A stretch of DNA of 64,000 bases from Ophioderma brevispina (taxonomy: Eukaryota; Echinodermata; Ophiuroidea; Amphilepidida; Ophiodermatidae). The notes beneath the pieces were generated by a model, which ran no database searches, was not told where the DNA came from, and was given only the letters and a program-made list of their open reading frames with translations. The stretch covers positions 16,633 through 80,632 of the forward strand of contig JAMKCH010019735.1 in assembly GCA_023653785.1 (NCBI GenBank). The letters are read 5' to 3'. This document shows positions 22,662-32,300 of the stretch, in pieces. A program made the translations under genes and the position numbers. Within the stretch, counting starts at the first letter, position 1; each line of letters opens with the position of its first letter.

Positions 22662-23580
22662 GCTGCCGTATCATTGCTGCAAAGAACTATTCAGTGGGTG
22701 TGGATTATCATGCTAACAGAAAAATTTGATTGGTGTTTTAAAAATCAAAGCTATGACCCTCCATTATGGATGATGCATGCAGCAAGTACGCGGTTGTAGT
22801 CGAATATTTGACTTGCGAAAATGTCGCGTTTTGTACTGTGTCATGTAGGCATATGTTGCTCTGTACGCAAATGCAATTACGCAGCATTTACTAATGCACA
22901 ATTAGTCTCCCAATGATCCCTGTTAATTTGTTTTTTTTAAGAAAAGAGATACAATTCGGAGTGATCATACAGTGTGGTATCAGTTGTGTTTTACTTGCTA
23001 AATGCAAAGAACAAAAAACTTACATACATAAATAGGCATAAGATTTACAAATACGAGGAATTGAGGTGGTCCAGTGGGTATGCTCATTATAATACTTCTG
23101 GGCTCCTCAATTCTAGTTAAGCCACCTCCATGCATCTGGGTTATAAATAGAAATCTAGTTGATCTCCCCAAAATATGATCATTGATTTATTGTTTTATAC
23201 TGGAAATAAAACATAAAAAAAATGGCCAATTTTTCCCAATAAAAATCCTCCCCTCAAAATATACAACAAATGCCACCAGAGAAGCATTACAGTGAAAATG
23301 GTTTCTCCTCTACACCACACCATTATACACCCCATTTCACTCTGCTCAATATGCTTTCCAGAATAATAAAACAGAGTCATCCCTTCCCTAAATGATTTTG
23401 TGGATTCACCACCACTAGAAATGAGCATAAAATAGCCTCTAGTTCTTTGTTACACTTTGCATCACGTTTACAAAATCAAATTATTGAATAGAAATCTGCA
23501 TAAAAAATAACATCAATTAGTAAGCACAGGCAAACTGTGCAATGAACTGTATGAACTTTGAAAAGAATCTACTTGGGTAA
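22662..23580. other. Unassigned intergenic DNA
   Basis: No gene or repeat recognised. ORFs on the minus strand at 23195-23428 have no family resemblance. Confidence 0.45.
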
Positions 23581-23585
23581 AATAT

Positions 23586-23720
23586 CGAGGGTTGAGTGCA
23601 AGAAGGGCCCCCATCTCCATGCGCCCACATGTTAGATTGACAGGCAATAACATTAATAAGAAACACAAACTGACAAAATGGCAGCTATTGCCAAAGGAGC
23701 CTTCTTGCACGGAACCCTCA
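23586..23720. mobile_element. MITE family M1, copy 2
   Basis: About 135 bp, starting CGAGGGTTGAGTGCAAGAAG and ending in CCTTCTTGCACGGAACCCTC. It shares the internal CACATGTTAGATT and ACTGACAAAATGGCAGCTATTGC phrases with the copy at 10316-10444. Confidence 0.85.
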
Positions 23721-24449
23721 AATAAGGGTTGGGTTCGATGGGAACCAAGTGCTTAATAGTGGATTCGTATTCAATGAAAACATGGAGTTCTTTTTACATG
23801 GTTGAAAACATGATTGTGCTCTTGGTGTTTATTTCATAGACGAGTTGATTATTTTTTGATTTAGACTGTTAGGATTTACCTGGAGGTATACTTTCTTGGT
23901 GACAAAAGTAAGAAACAGCGCGTGAATGTTAAGGAGGAATTGTGTTGATAATGTTGCTTTCCACAAGTACAGTCACTTGTTAAAGGCACTGTTAATGGTT
24001 TGCTTAAAATCAGAAAAGTCATTGAAATAGATGTGTGCATTTTGTAACAAGTATACATATCCCAACATGTTCAAGTGACTGAAAGCAACTGAATGAAGAT
24101 TAAACCCTCTCCCAAGGCACTCATTCAAGTCTCATGACCTTGCTGTGAAAATCACAAGGTCCAACTTGGCCTCCCACAGAAGATAATTTCTCCCAGTCTC
24201 TGTAGGCTTATGGAATGCCCTTCCTGCTCATGTAGCATCAAACCAGGACTTGCAGAGCTTCAAAAGGGATAAGACTTAAAGCAACCTAATAAGGATAAAA
24301 CTGGATATTTTCCTAAAATTTGTAGTCAATGTTAGAGGCAAGTGATAAGACTAAAAACCTCCAAAAGCAATCTAAGAAGGATAAACCTGGATATTTTGGT
24401 CAGACTGTCCCACAATATAGGTGGGCCCTCGAGTGTGGTCTGCAAGTAA

Positions 24450-24900
24450 TACCGTAACAAGAGGGGTATAAGCCACTCGGGTATAAGCCCACCCCAATTT
24501 TAAAGAAAAATAAGGCGCTAGCATTTTACACTCGTGGTATAAGCCCAGGTGGTCATTTTAGCATCAGGAAAACAATGTGGCGTATTACACAACAACAAAA
24601 TAACATTTTAAAATGAATTACTTTATAGAGCCATCAATGTTGGGCCCAAACATTGGGAGGCTTTAGGTAATACTTGAGGAATTGTGATGGGGCAAAATTT
24701 ATTTCTATGTTTTAATGATTGCTACAACTAGAGGACATTAAATGTTATCTGCGTGAATAATATGCTCTTGAAATGATATTGTAATTTTGATCTGAAATTT
24801 GCTTCAAGTTTCTAGCCCCTCCCTAGGTAGGAAGCCCACCACCTGATTTTTGAACTAAATCTCTTAGGAGGGTGGGGCTTATACCAGAGTGCGTACGGTA
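24450..24900. mobile_element. TA-flanked MITE (GGTATAAGCC family), copy 1
   Basis: Left end TA-CCGTAACAAGAGGGGTATA. The right end, reverse complemented, reads TA-CCGTACGCACTCTGGTATA; both continue into AGCCCCACCC-like text. A TA lies at each tip, as for Tc1/mariner-type insertions. The left end has a partial internal duplication (GGTATAAGCC occurs twice, then a third time at 24537). Confidence 0.78.
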
Positions 24901-25045
24901 CGCGTAATGACTAAAAGCAACCTAATAAGGATAAACCTGGATATTTTATGAGAAGGTTGTAGAATTGTTGACTTACACATCACTTTGATCAGTAACTACT
25001 AACAAAAATCAATGTACAGTTAGTATTTGGGGGGAGGGGGGTTAA

Positions 25046-25879
25046 AAGGAATGGTATGATTTAAGTAGCAAAGTTGATAGAATGGCCTTCACTCCAAAAC
25101 CACACTTTAGAGGTTTGCGCTGATATTTCAATCTGTTTTGATGTGAGACTTAGAAACATGATTTTGTAAGCCCCATATAGTACAAAGAGGGCGAGGTGGC
25201 CGAGCGGTCTAAGGCGCTGAACCGTCGGCAGAGTATAAGATCGATCGAGCGGCCCTGGTTCGAGCCCCGCAAGAGTCGGGTTTCTTGGTCATACTCAAAT
25301 AGTTCCTGTAAGGTCGGCAATTGCTTAATTGCACAGCAGTGTGATTATGGAATTTCTCCTCGCTCCCACCCATTGCATAAAATGCGCAGGTGTATGCAAT
25401 GGGTGCCCGGCGCCTCATGGTTCGGAGAGTCATGTAAAGCTGTTGGTCCTGTGTATCAGGGGAGTCATTCCTGAACACGTAAAAGTTGCAGACCTTATCG
25501 AAAAGAGTAGGGGACCATCCCGGGTCTGTTACCTGCACTCATCACTCTAGGTACCAGGGTCCCTTCCAACCCCGCACTAGGCCAGCGTGGAAGGGTAGGC
25601 CGAAATCCAGCATGGAAACATGTTGAGGCTTTCGTCCAGCAGTGGACAGACAAAAAAGGCTGATGATGATGATGATAGAGTACTCTGTAAAATTAATATT
25701 GGTCAACCAAAATGGAGCACATTTTCGCTCATAACATTCAAACCAAATATCATTTAGCCCTAAGATTTCACAGGGTAAATGAGAAAAGTAGTAGCTTTCT
25801 TCAGATACCAAAATGTTAACCACTACCGCTAAATATGGGGTTCTGGGGACAAGGCTATTAGCAATCGGGCCATGGCCCT
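25046..25879 (+). mobile_element. TTAA element family A, copy 2 (split by SINE)
   Basis: The left end follows TTAA (25042-25045) and the right end (AATCGGGCCATGGCCCT) is followed by TTAA (25880-25883). Without the SINE at about 25184-25676 the element is about 340 bp, the same as copies 1 and 3. The right end is the reverse complement of the left-end text GGGGATGGCCCGATT of copy 1, which defines the TIR. Confidence 0.88.
25184..25676 (+). mobile_element. tRNA-derived SINE with (GAT)n tail
   Basis: The head is leucine/serine-tRNA-like: box A TGGCCGAGCGG (25197-25207) and box B GGTTCGAGCCC (25257-25267) are near-perfect RNA polymerase III promoter boxes. The acceptor arms no longer pair, so it is not a functional tRNA. 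The body runs about 490 bp and ends in GTCCAGCAGTGGACAGACAA then GGCTGATGATGATGATGAT, a tail type shared with some LINEs. Flanking ATATAGTAC (25175-25183) and ATAGAGTAC (25675-25683) look like a 9-bp target duplication with one mismatch. It lies inside TTAA element family A copy 2. Confidence 0.88.
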
Positions 25880-25945
25880 TTAATATCATAGGGATTGCTG
25901 ATTACTGCATTTTCATGATTGCACTCTCTTCTTTTTTAATTTCAG

Positions 25946-25984
25946 ATTTAAGACCAAATACACAAAGACCAGACAAAGAATCAG
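25946..25984 (+). CDS. SMOC-like gene, 39-bp internal microexon
   Basis: A small exon framed by a strong acceptor (CTTCTTTTTTAATTTCAG) and donor (GTGAGT). It encodes LRPNTQRPDKES with split codons at both ends; both borders are phase 1 and the length is a multiple of three, so skipping or including it keeps the frame. Its last base G joins the first two bases AA of the exon at 31064 to make GAA (Glu), giving ..KES-ECGQ.. in frame. The residues are polar with no domain. In SMOC proteins a variable, low-complexity linker precedes the extracellular calcium-binding domain, and this fits. No homology is visible in 13 residues, so the call rests on splice signals, phase and position. The intron to the next exon is 5079 bp. 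Confidence 0.68.
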
Positions 25985-26022
25985 GTGAGTGTATTGATTA
26001 AAAATTTTTCAGATAGACCTAC

Positions 26023-26387
26023 CCCAGGTGAAATTTCAACTATGCTAGCATGGTTCACCATAATCAACCATGGAACAACTGTGCTTGACCATGGCCAACT
26101 GCGCTTTGACCATGGTCAACCATAGGTTTGAGAAATGGCACCACAGTCGAACCTATGGTTGACCATGGTCAGGCATGTCATTTTACCATGGTTGACCATG
26201 GTCATTAAACATGCTTTGACCATGATCAACCATGGTCAACCATAGGTTCAATTATAGGTTGGACTGTGGTACCATTTCTCAAACCTATGGTTGACCATGG
26301 TCAAAGCATAGCCAAGCACAGTTGGTCGTGGTCAAGCTCAGTTCTACTGTGGTTAACCATGCTACCATAGTTGACATTTTGCCTGGG
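26023..26387. repeat. 365-bp near-palindrome of CCATGGTCAACCATGG
   Basis: The sequence from CCCAGGTGAAATTTCAACTA is followed, as imperfect reverse complement, by text ending TAGTTGACATTTTGCCTGGG. Each arm is about 150 bp or more, and inside the arms the motif GACCATGGTCAACCATAGGT recurs in both directions, so many alternative hairpins can form. It begins 38 bp downstream of the microexon donor, in the first SMOC intron seen here. No clear target duplication was found. Probably a fold-back DNA element. Confidence 0.85.
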
Positions 26388-27890
26388 ATGCACCGGTCTT
26401 CTGAAGATGGTGAAATCATTAGTGTAGATACACACAACAGTATAGCCAGTTCTCATAGTCTAACTCAATTTCCTTTCAAACAATTATGAATCTTACAGAT
26501 GATGCATGATGAAAGAATTAGAAAGTTGTATTCTTATTTTGCAGTTCAAAGGTTGTTGTAGTCCAAAATGAGGAATATCTGATTTTGCATAATCGACCTA
26601 TGTGGTCAGTTTTGCCATGGAGTAGTTGCATAACTCCAACTTACCCATTAGATGTACATACCTACAGGCACTCATACTCTTTTTTTTGGGGGGTGTATTA
26701 GACCTATAGTGTATACCTCGGCAGCTGTCTGCACTATTGTGGAATAGCTGTGTGGCTATTTTGGCTCAAACATGTATTGCATTCTCAATATTTTGCCAAT
26801 ATTTTGGGTGTATATTACAGTTTTTTACTACGTTGTAGTTGTATACCCCAATAAGAAAAAGAGTTAAGTGTTATAACCTAGACAAAATCTACCATAGGCT
26901 TGGGGTGTGGGGGGGAGGGTTGGGGGTCTGAACCCAGTCAGTTATGTCAAATGTGATGGGGTCCAGGGGAAGTAGCCCCTTGGGGTCCAGGGACAGAGCA
27001 CCTTGGGGAGGGTCAGGGAAAAGCCCTCTGAATTTGTTGGCTTCAAACATATGAAACATGGCTGAAAATCATTATTTGATGGGTGTTTTGTGACGTGACA
27101 TTTTATAGCTCATATCCTGGAAAACTTTTACATCACTTTTACCTTCAGTTATGGGGGTGGGACTGAAAGGTGCTTCTGCCCTCCACCAAAATTATTGGAG
27201 GCTCACTACAGGAAGAATGTAAACATTGAATTTATAGATAGATATCCCAATCTGGGTTCATCCTTCATGTAAGACTGCACGGAATTAGCTTAGCATGAAA
27301 TCTTCTATAAAAGGATCAAAGGATTATTAGGATTGTACAGCTTTATTCCGTAAAAGAGTCTTTACTCTGGTCTAACTCATGAATATCTTACAAGGACACA
27401 CCCAAATCTGTCTGTAGAAGCCATATCAATGGAGGGCCCCAAGGTTTGTACTTTGATACAAATTAATGATTAAGCATAATGTATTCCTAAATGATCAATT
27501 GTAATGTCTTCCTCTAAATTGTAGTAAATATTATGATGAATCAGTTAGTGAGGTCGCATTTGTCAATTTTAGCACAAATTGACGAATACAGTTTTCCTTG
27601 AAAAATCACTGAATATAAATTCAGTCATCAAAATAACGATTTGTTATAAATCACAACGTTACAAACTAAAAGGATAACATAGAGAATGTACAAATTGATG
27701 TGACTGTAGGAGAATTAATGAGCCGACCCTGAGTAGCACCTTAATTGATTGGTTCCTTGATGGCTGTCGTATTTTATGGTTATGATATAAATGACAAATA
27801 ACTGCCAATGGAGGAAGAATGTTAAGGTTATAAAAGGGGTACCACCACTGCAGTATTATTACTCAATAGGTCAAGTCAGACAGTCACGTT
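26388..27890. other. SMOC intron sequence, unassigned
   Basis: Intron between the microexon and the EF-hand exon. It holds a G-rich patch at 26900-27010 with the phrase CCTTGGGG repeated, and otherwise no identifiable feature. Confidence 0.5.
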
Positions 27891-27894
27891 TTAG

Positions 27895-28145
27895 GATGTG
27901 AGCAACTCTCTAAATGCAAAAGAGCAAATTTCACTCTAAAAGAGTGAATTCATGGCCTACTCCAAAAAGAGTGAAATTTTACACCTTTTGCGAAATTAAA
28001 AATGCATGAAAATGTTTATTTTGTGTGTAAGTTTATGTAGGAGTTCTGAAAGAAATTCAAATTTAAAAAATGCTAAAAAATTGCTAAAGCACGAAATATT
28101 ACATGTGCGAAAATTACCACTTTTAGAGTAGCATGTAAAAACAAG
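27895..28145 (+). repeat. Repeat family G, copy 1
   Basis: Contains pairs such as ACTCTAAAAGAGTG and ACTCCAAAAAGAGTGAAATT, then GAAATTAAAAATGCATGAAA and ATTACATGTGCGAAAATTAC. The reverse complement of 59040-59420 carries the same series. Probably an old MITE. Confidence 0.7.
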
Positions 28146-28174
28146 GAAATAATTAGCTGCAAATTCTTAAAGGT

Positions 28175-28480
28175 ACGTGTTCCGATCGTCTTTGTGACAC
28201 CCCCTGATTTACCCGGAAGTAGTATCGATTTTGATATCAGATGAAAGGCCGTATTTTTCTCATTGTCGTCCTGAAATTTGAGCCCTCAAATCCATTTCAT
28301 TGCCAAGATATACAAAAAAAACCTCCAAATTTATCGTTAACCATCAATATTAGCAGAGTATTGATTAGGGCTTTGCAATAAGCATTATTGTTACTACCAT
28401 TAAAACCACAAGTTTGTTTCCCACGGTACTTGATGAGGCATATGTGCAAGTGCCAGGCTCTCATATCAAGTAGAGAACAC
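28175..28480 (+). repeat. Repeat family B, copy 2
   Basis: Aligned with 16100-16600; this copy lacks the CAGTGGCGTA MITE and serves as the unoccupied reference. Confidence 0.75.
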
Positions 28481-28744
28481 AATAGAAATAAATAGGAACA
28501 AACACCTTTAAATCACTGATTTAAGTCATGATTTTTTTTTAAATAAAAAAAAATCACCAAACCCTGATAAGAATTCTGGCAGATCCTTGTATGTGACTTT
28601 CCCTATGTGAGTGGTTCCCCCGGTATTAAGGTATGACCCTGATTTGTGTGGGCCAATAAGCCAACAGACTAATGGTCTTTGCAACAAATTGAAGCCAATA
28701 TTCCTGTCTCTGCTTTGCACTTTATAATGGGTATTATGGTTAAT

Positions 28745-29062
28745 GGCAGACGGTGTTTTGAATCAATCCCATGATGCATAGCAATGTGCCTTTATACCAT
28801 AACTAAACAATGTCAGTAGGAATATAGAAAGTGTTCCAACCAGTTTAAGAAAATCACAAGGCATTTCATAATCAATCAAAAAATTCTGTAAGTACTAACG
28901 CTTTGTGGGTTAAAATGAGCATTAAAGTCAGGGTTTTTATGTGTTAAGAATAGGATTTTTATGTGATCACATGACCCTATTGAGGTGAAATTCCCAAAAC
29001 TGGTGCAATGTGGGATTGACTCAAAACACCCTCTGGGTTAATGGTGGGACTCAGTCTAGGGC
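28745..29062 (+). repeat. Repeat family C, copy 1 (uninterrupted)
   Basis: From GACGGTGTTTTGAATCAATC to CACCCTCTGGGTTAATGGTG. The same text appears at 57176-57353 and 57702-57840, where it is split at TTAA by TTAA element family A. Here the split point reads GAGCATTAAAGTCAGGG with a single TTAA. Confidence 0.85.
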
Positions 29063-29555
29063 AATTCAAGTTCACAGTCAAGAGGTGAGCTTGCATGGCT
29101 ATCTAGAGAAATGTTTATCCAAGTGGTCATGTGAACTTTCCTTTTTTAGAAAGTTGGTTTAGGGTTTGGAATTGGTCATAAGAACACAGTTTAAAGGCCC
29201 ATTTTGTAATTTCCGTGTGGTCTTTCTAGTTTTGGATTGTTGAAAAAAAAATGCTTTTCCAAATTTCATTTATGATGGTGCATTTTGGTGTTATTTTGAG
29301 TATATTTTTATATTATAGTGTCCCATAGGCTACTGTGTTGTTAATTTATGACCATTTACAGACAGAAATTATAACAACAACATTCCAAATTTCTTGCAGA
29401 CTTCAAATCTGAACCAAAGGCTAAGTTAAAAAAAAACATAAGCCTGCCTGCTATCTTTTGAGCATGCATCCATTTTCATTTTTCTGACATGACTCTTTGG
29501 CTTCCATGTTGTTTGGGCTCTTGTAGTGATGTAAATTTATCTACCATCCTGGGGA

Positions 29556-29890
29556 TTTCATGATCCACAACTTCGTCCCCCCGACTTACCTCAAAAAAAG
29601 TTGAGATTTTTTTTCATCTGAACCGTTAGCCTTAGTAATCCATGTGTACTAATCTTACATGCAAATTCGCTCGTATCTGTAAGAAACTCGCAATTTTGTA
29701 TTTTCTGTCCGTTAAAGGACAGAAATTACAGCACGCTGGTCTATGGGGCTGTGGGAAACAAGCAATTGCTCAACACAAAACTGCAAGATCGGTATCAGCT
29801 CAAACTTTGTGAATAAGCTTTTTCTCATGGATATCTAGTGAACAATGAATAAAACAGAAGGTGCTGAAATCACAAAATGCACCTTTAACT
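29556..29890 (+). repeat. Repeat family D, copy 1
   Basis: Starts TTTCATGATCCACAACTTCG, includes CATCTGAACCGTTAGCCTTA and a small hairpin CTGTCCGTTAAAGGACAG, and ends AAATCACAAAATGCACCTTT. Other copies lie at 42690-43035, 55150-56305 (split) and 62290-62400 (partial). Confidence 0.85.
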
Positions 29891-30304
29891 CTTTACAACC
29901 AACAAGCGACTATAGTCGCTCAACGATTAATATTTGTCAAATTTTGTTTTTTTTTACTCTAAAATTTCATTTTTTTAAATTAAATATTCATGGCAATTTT
30001 CAGAATCAGCATGAAAAATGCATTCAAAATGAGTACAAACAGGCCTAGCCTTTGTTGGTGTTTTTTAGATGGACTCCCCAAATGACTTGCAAACATTAGG
30101 AAAGCCATCTCAAAAGTCACTAACTTATGTGTTATAACGTATACAGAATTGTCCCGGTCGGAAAGAGTTAACCTACCATCTAAACTGAATAGCCACTGAA
30201 CTTCATACTTGGTCAATGGTAGGGTGATAGAGCATGATAATATCTTTTGCTGTATACTTTCTGCCAGGTTATGGATAATGAGCTAATTTGCATATTTTCA
30301 ATAA

Positions 30305-30517
30305 TACTGTATAAGTGGAAATTTCCGCGTACAGATATTTTTGTGGTTTTATCAATTTTGCCAAATGCGCGAGAATTTAATTTCACGGTATTGACATCAA
30401 TGCAATACAAATCTATTGGAAAAAGTTATTTTTGCGAGTTTTTATTTTCGCGTTTTTATGTTCACTCGCGAAATTCGCGAAAATAAAAACCTCACGAAAA
30501 TTTCCACTTAAACAGTA
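30305..30517. mobile_element. 213-bp TA-flanked MITE (M2), copy 1
   Basis: Left TACTGTATAAGTGGAAATTT; the right end, reverse complemented, is TACTGTTTAAGTGGAAATTT followed by TCGTGAGG. The interior has TTTTATTTTCGCGTTTTTAT and GCGAAATTCGCGAAAATAAA. A copy of exactly the same length is at 37791-38003. TA at the tips fits a Tc1/mariner-type origin. Confidence 0.9.
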
Positions 30518-30784
30518 AGTGATTAATATACTCTACTTTAATCCCAACAGGCAATAGACCTTTTCATAACAAAGTTTACCGAACTTTGACCCCGATAAGC
30601 ATAGTAATGGGTCATCATGATCACACGCAACTGTTGGGCACAGCACTTTCAAAACCATATTTTGCCTTTGTGTAATACACGTCACTTGTGGATATACGTG
30701 AGTGAATAAGGACGCTCGTGTACATTGTATTTTGCTCCGAACATTTCCTAAGTTAAATTTGAAAAGTAGCTTCTAATTAGGGTG

Positions 30785-31012
30785 ATTTTTGTCCTTGCCA
30801 AACAAAGTTTGAAGGGGACTATAAAATGGGCTTCGTTCGTATGTCTGTTGTATGTCTGTGAGAAAAAATGTTAACCCTGGAACATTTGGTCTCTTCCAGA
30901 TGAGGCAGAGTAGCCAAACTTGGGTAATTGTAGGAGGGCAAAAGATCCTACTATCCATGTAATTCATCCTCCAGGGTCCTCCCCTGGGTCTGTCAGGGGG
31001 TAAGGAAAAAGG
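30785..31012 (+). repeat. Repeat family H, single unit before EF-hand exon
   Basis: Starts GTCCTTGCCAAACAAAGTTT and contains GGGACTATAAAATGGGCTTC, TATGTCTGTTGTATGTCTGT, TGTTAACCCTGGAACATTTG and CCTGGGTCTGTCAGGGGGTA. The same series, with repeated inner units, is at 50855-51500. It stops about 50 bp before the acceptor of the exon at 31064. Confidence 0.85.
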
Positions 31013-31063
31013 TGGCAGTGATGATATAATAATCCTTGCCTTTATTTACTTATCTTTCAACAG

Positions 31064-31402
31064 AATGTGGTCAGGAAGACAGAGCAACATTTAACTCCAA
31101 CCTTAAAAACATTTTCCGTGAGGAATACGATAGATTACCAACAGATATGGTATCAAATACCGCCACTGATATCGTAGCTATCAGCGACGAAGAGAAAAAA
31201 GTTATTGATTGGAAATTTACGGATTTAGACTTAAACGATGACTCCATTCTTGACAAGAGAGAACTGCGAGATTTGAGGAGGATGGTGAAAAAAATTGTTA
31301 AGCCAAAGAAATGTGCCAAAACCTTGGTGTCGCACTGCGACATGGATAAAGACAGCGCCATCGCCAGAACGGAATGGTTATTCTGTCTAGGGGTCGACAA
31401 TA
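31064..31402 (+). CDS. SMOC-like gene, exon with EC domain and two EF-hands
   Basis: The exon encodes 113 residues of an extracellular calcium-binding (EC) domain of the SPARC/SMOC type. It is phase 1 at both ends, with acceptor TATCTTTCAACAG and donor GTGAGT. EF-hand loop 1 is DLNDDSILDKRE (exon residues 56-67, acidic ligands at positions 1, 3, 5, 9 and 12); loop 2 is DMDKDSAIARTE (93-104). Both have the expected ligands, so calcium binding is likely kept. The segment VKPKKCAK..SHCD.DKD and the closing FCLGV are closest to SMOC1/SMOC2 (KKAKPKKCAR..DYCDLNKD..GCLGV); four Cys are present as expected. SMOC proteins are secreted matricellular proteins that bind heparan sulfate and modulate BMP signalling. 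The SMOC call is firm at family level; orthology with SMOC1 or SMOC2 separately is not meaningful here. A stop two codons past the donor would truncate an intron-retained product. Confidence 0.93.
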
Positions 31403-32140
31403 GTGAGTAGGCGGAGTTAGCACGAGGCTTGTACTTGGCCGTTATAATCATGACATAATCACCTTCCAGATTTCACGTTTCTCAGTTTTATTTCTATTTT
31501 CAGTTTTGTCATTTTGGTTATTTTTGTGTGTTTTTGGTTCAGTTAATTTCCTATTTCTGCACGATTTACTTGTTTTCAATCACTCAATTTTAGTTCTGTA
31601 TTTTTTTATCATTATCATTTTGTTGTTCATTTGTATATCACAAATTCAGATATCACACACACACACACTTTTTATTTTGAAAAGATAAAATATTCACCAG
31701 AAATAACAAGGAAGGTGAATTGAAAGTCTACACATTCTTCAAACAGTCCTATTGCTGCTGTTGTCGGTATTGCAATTCAATTGTTTGCATATAACAAGTA
31801 TACTGAATAAACCATCTCACTGAACTGGGCAGGTGTGTTAGTGAAGCTGTCACCATTAAGTTATTTGGACAATGAAAAAAATTAAAGAACAATTTAACCA
31901 ATGTAGCAAACACAATACCTACAAAAGAATAGGTACTCCCACTTTTAGTCTAATAACATTTTTTAATGTTTATCTAAACACCGGTGTGTTCGGTTATTTG
32001 GTATACATGTATATGTGTAAGTGGTTGAACTGTGTCCAGCCAATGAGAATATGGCTATTTGTAATGCCACCTTCATGTTTTTTATAGCTAATATTTGTCT
32101 TTACTGGTGTTGCCAATCTTTACTGAAGCCTTCCCTTTGC
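31403..32140. other. SMOC last intron, first part, unassigned
   Basis: AT-rich, with a short (AC)n run near 31662-31672. No gene features. Confidence 0.5.
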
Positions 32141-32146
32141 CGGTAA

Positions 32147-32287
32147 ACGTTTCATATAGAAGTCCTAAGTATGCAAATGAGGTATTATAATTGATTCTGT
32201 CATGCGCTGTATGATGTTGTGGAGTACCGCTTGACGGAATAAATGGCAATACCTCATTTGCATACTTGGAACTTCTATATGAAACGT
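32147..32287. mobile_element. 141-bp fold-back element with octamer motifs
   Basis: Arms ACGTTTCATATAGAAGTCCT.. and ..AACTTCTATATGAAACGT are inverted over about 40 bp with few mismatches. Each arm holds an ATGCAAAT octamer (POU-factor site) in opposite orientation. CTTCCCTTTGCC (32130-32141) and CTTCCCCTTTGCC (32288-32300) stand on both sides, and may be a target duplication or the outer part of the element. It lies in the last SMOC intron. Confidence 0.8.
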
Positions 32288-32300
32288 CTTCCCCTTTGCC

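Noticed and set aside
25188..25275. Functional tRNA-Leu gene
   Set aside because: Boxes A and B are good, but the acceptor and anticodon stems do not pair and the body continues as a SINE.
25196..25550. ORFs on both strands over the tRNA-like sequence
   Set aside because: They lie inside the SINE; no protein family is suggested.
1..25945. Upstream SMOC exons (Kazal, thyroglobulin type-1)
   Set aside because: Looked for CWCV-type thyroglobulin text and Cys-rich open frames with splice sites on the + strand and found none; they may lie left of the window.
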